Part shown: positions 58,848 through 64,000 of the stretch, in pieces
Position numbering within the stretch: the first letter of the stretch is position 1
Layout of the letters: every line of letters begins with the position of its first letter
Source: Phoronis australis
Taxonomy: Eukaryota; Phoronida; Phoronidae
Assembly: GCA_002633005.1 (NCBI GenBank)
Contig: NMRA01000001.1
Location: forward strand, 3,548,229-3,612,228
Length of the DNA stretch: 64,000 nt
Direction: 5' to 3'
Notes under the pieces: model-generated
Databases searched by the model: none
Seen by the model: only the letters and a program-made list of their open reading frames with translations
What the model was told of the DNA's origin: nothing
Translations under genes and position numbers: made by a program

Positions 58848-61800
58848 CTAAAACGGAATAATGGAAACTAAAAACACATTCACTACCGGCACTTTTGGGT
58901 AGTGCCGGAATCTCAAGTCAAAATAACTGAAAGCGGCTGCACACGGTCCAAGAAGCACTCACCTAACGTTACCTTAACTTGTTGCTGCTCGGGTGAGCTT
59001 TCTTTTCTGATAATGGGAATGGGCTTATTTCAAAATCATGAAACCGATTAACTCGAGTCCAGGATTCATTGCAAATAGTCTTTGCCAATCAACATCGAAC
59101 GTGGTTACAGGCTTTTCAGGGCATTTAACTGGAACTGGGCACTCATACAAAGTTTAACTTTTATACGGATACAGAGGTAATCAAAACACATATTGCATGA
59201 ATAAACCTTTCCGAAAAGAAGAATTTAATTTCAAGCCAGTCAAATTCAAAACTCGAAGTTTCACGGAACGTACGTGGGGGTACTGCGTCAAAGTATCGGG
59301 CACTAGGAGTATGCAAACTTGCTTACACGTATTTAAGACTAAGGAATTTTCCTAAGCAGCGGCGGACTTAGAGGAGACGAAGATGCCGGTAATATGGGGT
59401 GACTCGGTTAACATTCGCGTGAAATTTTTTTGAAAACTGGTACATGTACATTTCACAGATGACAGAAAACTGTAACCCATCCACATTCTATTCGGTTTTG
59501 CTGCAAGTTTGGGTGTTGTTTTTGGATAATGTTGACTTCTTAAAGTTACTAACTTACAAAAGATTCTCCCGTCAAGTCTGCCAGACATTCGCTAAAATCA
59601 AGGCCGGTTATTTAACAAACTTTAAAATACTCTGTTCTTTATCGAGTGGAATTTAGCTCTGCCACCAACGAGTTAAACTACGACCGCGGGGTTGGTTCCG
59701 AGCTGAGGTCGCTTTCAGAAAATTTACTTTTCTCGCCGATAATGATCTTTTAACGCCCGTATTACACGGGATTGTAGTAATTCATCAACGATAAGTATGT
59801 ACTAAGCAAAGAGAACCTTTCCCCAGGCTACTAGGAAGTTTTTGCATCGAAATTAATTGCATGTAAGAGGATTTGAACGCCAGTTTTGCATTGACGTGGA
59901 AATGAACAGGAAATCGGCTTTTTCGCGTATTTTTCACTTCGAACTCGTCTCACAAATCGACCTCAACAGAATTTTCATAAACGTCATTTTTAAAGTTTTT
60001 TCGCCCCGGAGGGCACGCGGTAACATTACACCCCCAAAAACAAGCACATCCAACGTGCCTCTCAGAAGGTTCGAATTTCCCTACGAAATACTACCTGGAC
60101 CTTTATTAAAAAATATTCACACTCAATATCTGTATAAGCTTTATGACTTCCGGCCACAGTATTTTTTCTGGCCCCTTGTTGTTATCAGGAGAATTAGTGA
60201 TTCGGTCTCCCGGTGGCCAGCGTAGGCCTATGTTGTTTAATGAAATGTCATTCGCTGATCAAAGAATGGGTTAAATTTGCTTTTAAGATTCCTTTAAAAC
60301 CCGTGAAAAAGAGAACTTAGTCTTGTATCCGTTTGTTAATTATGAAGATTGTTTGGGCAAACTTGTCTTCGGCCAGGGTTGACATTAATCTCTGCACAAA
60401 CGGGCTCGGATTTCATGCCAGAGTACATTGTAGCCATATTTTTGTAATAAATTGAAAGAAATGAAGTCGAAGATTGTGCAGTCAGCAAATGCTTGACTTG
60501 CAACAAAACTGCAGTTCATCCTCCATACCAATTGTTAGACCACGACACCCATGGCTAATCTCCATCCGTGAGTCTTGGCTGGCGGACAACTTGCAACGGA
60601 TTTAGTTTATCTAAGTACCACTTTCCTCACAACAGGAAACACGAAAGATCTTTTTTCGTGACCAATATCTAAAAGGCGCTGGGTAAAGGTTACTGAAAAA
60701 ATATTGCAGCATCCTCGGTCCAAAAAGCCTGTGTGCATGAATGTAGAGCATAAGGTTGTCAACAAATTCGCTCTCCCGCACTAGAAACTTTAGTACTCGG
60801 TTGCCAATAGCCCTAAATAGGAACTACGATAAATCTTCTGCGTATTTGTGTCGTTCTTTACTCACTCACGTTTTCATTTTTCTATCTATTGATTATGAGC
60901 CCCTCTTTGATTAATGACGTTTTCTAATAAATAGGTACATCGTCCTTAAATTAGAGCATGAAAAGATTATCTACTTATGTTCCATAATAATGTCAACCAA
61001 ATGTCACACAATATATGTTCAGCGACTCGATATTAATCTAATCAATAGGTCGTCTTAATAAACAAAGGTCTCCCTTTTGACATCTTTAACAATTAGGAAC
61101 AGAAAGCGATTCATCAGCATGGAAGCCTTCGTGTTATAAGGGACTCGCACAATTAATTCTTGCGTGATCTCGCTCTTCTCGCAAGAGACTTGGGTCTTGA
61201 GAGGTCGGCGACGCCACGTTTCCGTAAGTCACATGTGCTGTCACCAACATATTATATTCGACATTTTTTATTGTCAGCCTAATTCGCACCAGATACAATG
61301 TTGTAAAGAGAATATTTGCGAACTATGGTAATGTAAATTTAGTTCATTTTAGACTAATATTCCCGGAACCAGTTTTATGAAAAGTGACTATTTCCCCATT
61401 CACATACTGGGTAAGACGCTAGGGCCTAGCGTTTTCGCTATCGCTTTCTTTAGTAATGACGGTTACAAGAGCCACGACTCACTACCTGAAGCACATTCAA
61501 AAGAAAACTGATGTCCAAACACGTTCACTTTGTCATTATAAACTGATCAATGTAAGGATAATCAAAAGCCTCTGACCCATGCGCGTGGGTGTCTTTTGCA
61601 GTAAGCGGCGTGGTGAGTGCACTAAAGCCCTGTGCTAGCGAAAACGCAATAGATTTTTATGACTACTCAACCGCCAGCAAAGCGTCAACAAAAGTGACAA
61701 CTGTAGCTGGTTCACGTGCCTGGTGTTCTTTTTTGCTACTAGCGAAAGTGTCAGCGAGATCGCTAGCGTTTCAGCCAGTTTGTGAAAGGGGCATTTTGCC

Positions 61801-62112
61801 TTAGTGTACGGGTAACAATGTCGTGAGAAAAATTGCATTTGAGGCAGCCAGCTAAGCTTGAAGTTCTGTGTCTGCCCAGAGCCTGAGGGATATGAACACA
61901 ACGTAATGGTTTTAATTTCGGAGTATTCTACCCGACACTCTGTGTTGCATATGAGGCACCAGAAACTTAAAGTTATCCGCCTGCATTATGGCCCTCAAAC
62001 ATTGAAGCTGTTTCGCAAAGTTGAGAAGTCTCTTCTACGGACCAGGCGACTGGATTGTGACATCGATTTCATCATCGGTTTTTAATCTTACTGTGGCCAA
62101 GAACCGATCTAA
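58848..62112. other. Upstream of CNRIP1; no other gene supported
   Basis: Should hold the CNRIP1 5' UTR exon and promoter, which I cannot place. Frames at 59857-60225 and 61858-62085 have no recognised motif. A TAGGCCTA palindrome is at 60223. Confidence 0.45.
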
Positions 62113-62157
62113 TTAAGGTTACCTCAAACCTTACTCACAAAAATTGTCCATTTTTAC

Positions 62158-62477
62158 AAAAGTACTGTCAACCAATTTTTTTTTTGCAAATCCGGCTTGT
62201 TTGACGGCTACCTGAAATCGCGGCCAATTTCTCAGTTGCTACACAGCAATGCACAACTGCAACAGGGGGCCACCATTTTGAAGAGTGCAGCTACAGACAA
62301 GAAAGTGGCCTTTTGAATTCTCAGCATGTTCACAAATACAAACAAACCAAATTCACTTGGCCTACATACAATACCTAACTAAAAAAATGCCCCCAATCCT
62401 GGCCTTCCCCTAGATTTTAATATTTTGGGAGTGCAAATTGGCCGCGGCGGCAGTCTAACTGTTCAGTGCCACCTATA
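62158..62477 (-). repeat. Dispersed repeat R2, copy 2 (inside the TTAA element)
   Basis: Reverse complement matches 10841-11150 along about 310 bp with many substitutions and small indels. Confidence 0.75.
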
Positions 62478-62992
62478 ATCAAGTTAATTACGCTCTGCAA
62501 ATTCAGTTGACATTGCGAGTGAATGTTGAAATAGCTAACATGGTTAAGGCATGTATAGGTTATACTGAACGAAAACGAAATTTCACCGCATAACTTACCG
62601 AAGACTTTGAGATTTTCACTGGTCCCAGTTTAATCGGCTTTTTCTCGGCTTCGGCAAATCGACTTCATTTGAACTTAGGAACACGAGATCTCGAAAACGG
62701 CTGGGTACATTTCGCAGAAACTTTTCAAACTTCTTATCTATTCATCAATCTCGAAAACGCCGATAGGATTTTCGACATAAAGGCCTAGTTTTTGCACAAC
62801 GTATCACAGACGAATACAACTTCTATTTTTAACAAAAATACCTTACGTTTTGCGAGTTTATTTGTCATAGAAACCAAACGAAAAGACTAATCGAAAATTC
62901 CTAGCAGCGATTTTAAGGTAACTGGTGAAGGGTTATTTCGCTATGAATGCACCTTTTTTAAAAATGAAATTTTGACTTAAAAAGGAGTTAAC

Positions 62993-62993
<1 letters not shown>

Positions 62994-63036
<43 letters not shown>
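62994..63036. repeat. (AAT)14 microsatellite
   Basis: Fourteen perfect units. Confidence 0.95.
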
Positions 63037-63037
<1 letters not shown>

Positions 63038-63177
63038 GTACATAAATAAAAAACACATTTTTACATTCCCTTAATTTTTCTCTCAGAAAATATACACTTT
63101 TACTAGTTGACAAAGCTTGGTTTTTTGATATACGAGTCAGAATGGAGGCCACTAAATAAGGTTTGAGTTAACCTTAA

Positions 63178-64000
63178 AATGTCGGCTTTATCGATAAGGG
63201 ACACTTAAATAGGGAGACATTGTACGTCGCACTGACACTTTTCTCACGACCAGATTCCCAACGAAAGGGTGCATTTTCTGTTTAAATGCCTTATGAAAGG
63301 TTTTAATCTAGGAATTGTGAACTCCAAAAAGGTTTGTTTTGCAACAGAACCCTCCAGAAGAGTTTTAAACCCTATATTTTTGTTTTTTCTATTTTCAAGT
63401 TTGTTGATTCAAATGGAATGCAACTCGAGCATTTTGCAGGAGAGAACCATACAACTTCATAAAAAGTCAATGAAAACGTCTACTATAGTAAAATTTTTGC
63501 GAGCTGCCTATTTGGCCAAAATGGGCTCTTAATGTTTGGAACTTTTTTGCTTACTAAGTGACGCCGTTTGTCGACATGACTCCTATGCCCAGCGAGTGGA
63601 AGTAACCGCGGACTTACTGACCGAGAACTCATACGGACACGCATCACAGCCTACATGCGCACTTGCATAGACATGGTGCCGTGCCACATTAGCGGATGAA
63701 GACAAATGCAAAGAAAAACGCGTACCTCCAGGCACAAGTCTCCATTAAATAATTATCGTCTGTGACAGTTTTTAATTCATAGTAGCCCATGTATGTTGAC
63801 TCACCGACCTTATCAATAATCACGTGAAAAATGATAGCGATTCTCATTATCCGTTGTAAACTGTGATAATAAAGCCAGAAATCTGCATGGTCGTTGGTAA
63901 ACGGGCATCTTTACAAGTTGCTAAACCCTAGTTGATTATCGTAGATGAGACACAAACCTTGTGGCAATACCGTCATTTATTCCCTATCCTAAGAGCTTCA
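63178..64000. other. No gene seen
   Basis: The 63269-63532 frame (87 codons) shows a hydrophobic patch but no motif. Confidence 0.45.

Larger units (their letters stand above)
62117..63173. mobile_element. Non-autonomous DNA transposon, TTAA target, 1,057 bp
   Basis: Flanked by TTAA on both sides (62113-62116 and 63174-63177). The ends read inward as GGTTACCTCAAACCTTA (left) and GGTTAACTCAAACCTTA (right), 17 bp with one mismatch. No transposase frame. TTAA duplication fits piggyBac-like or Kolobok superfamilies; the terminal bases do not decide. The segment 62158-62477 is also found (inverted, diverged) at 10841-11150. Contains an (AAT)14 microsatellite at 62994-63036. Confidence 0.8.

Noticed and set aside
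61589-61804. Possible exon after a strong acceptor (TCTTTTGCAG at 61589-61598)
   Set aside because: The acceptor looks good but the following translation has no recognisable domain and no partner exon; left unannotated.

Overview
The window reads as a piece of an animal nuclear genome. It is AT-rich, has no long open frames, and most of it is intergenic or intronic DNA full of degenerate transposable elements. Real coding sequence is short, split by GT-AG introns and sparse. Evidence for an animal is a two-exon match to CNRIP1 (cannabinoid receptor-interacting protein 1), metazoan-type histone 3' stem-loops, a tRNA-derived SINE with target-site duplication, a LINE 3' end and THAP-type DNA-binding sequence. 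A marine invertebrate, perhaps a non-vertebrate deuterostome, is my best guess from the style of the repeats; this taxonomic guess is weak. Runs of N (15654-15668, 32625-32820) and single Ns (29146, 52062, 56333) show a draft assembly.

Layout. 0-15 kb: a palindromic MITE, an inverted-repeat element, and two paralogous genes on the minus strand (3952-4302 and 14696-14998). These encode small secreted proteins with the same six-cysteine pattern, and in both a splice acceptor lies directly before the start codon. I cannot assign them to a named family; the spacing resembles the CHH/ITP hormone fold but with C4 and C5 adjacent. A possible acidic terminal exon lies at 4617-4799 on the plus strand. 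15-36 kb: no gene that I can support; G-tract gap, microsatellites, inverted dispersed repeats, palindromes, a 19-bp tandem array, more copies of the MITE and a fold-back minisatellite. 36-43 kb: mobile-element-rich, with a THAP-like fragment, a frameshifted LINE 3' end (minus), an intact-looking 236-bp SINE with 13-bp TSDs, a cysteine-rich candidate exon (minus), two histone-type stem-loops with no histone gene, and two transposon-protein fragments. 43-56 kb: repeats, including a ~1.1 kb array of ~140-bp spaced CTCF-like motifs (52.1-53.1 kb) and a 0.36 kb tandem duplication joined at a single N. 57-59 kb: two exons of a CNRIP1 orthologue on the minus strand with an unusual phosphosite-rich N-terminal extension; the last exon was not found. 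62.1-63.2 kb: a 1,057-bp TTAA-flanked element with 17-bp terminal inverted repeats.

The genes do not form an operon or obvious pathway. The most interesting items are the two-member secreted peptide family, the CTCF-like array, the orphan histone stem-loops and the extended CNRIP1. All calls come from reading the sequence; no database search was run.
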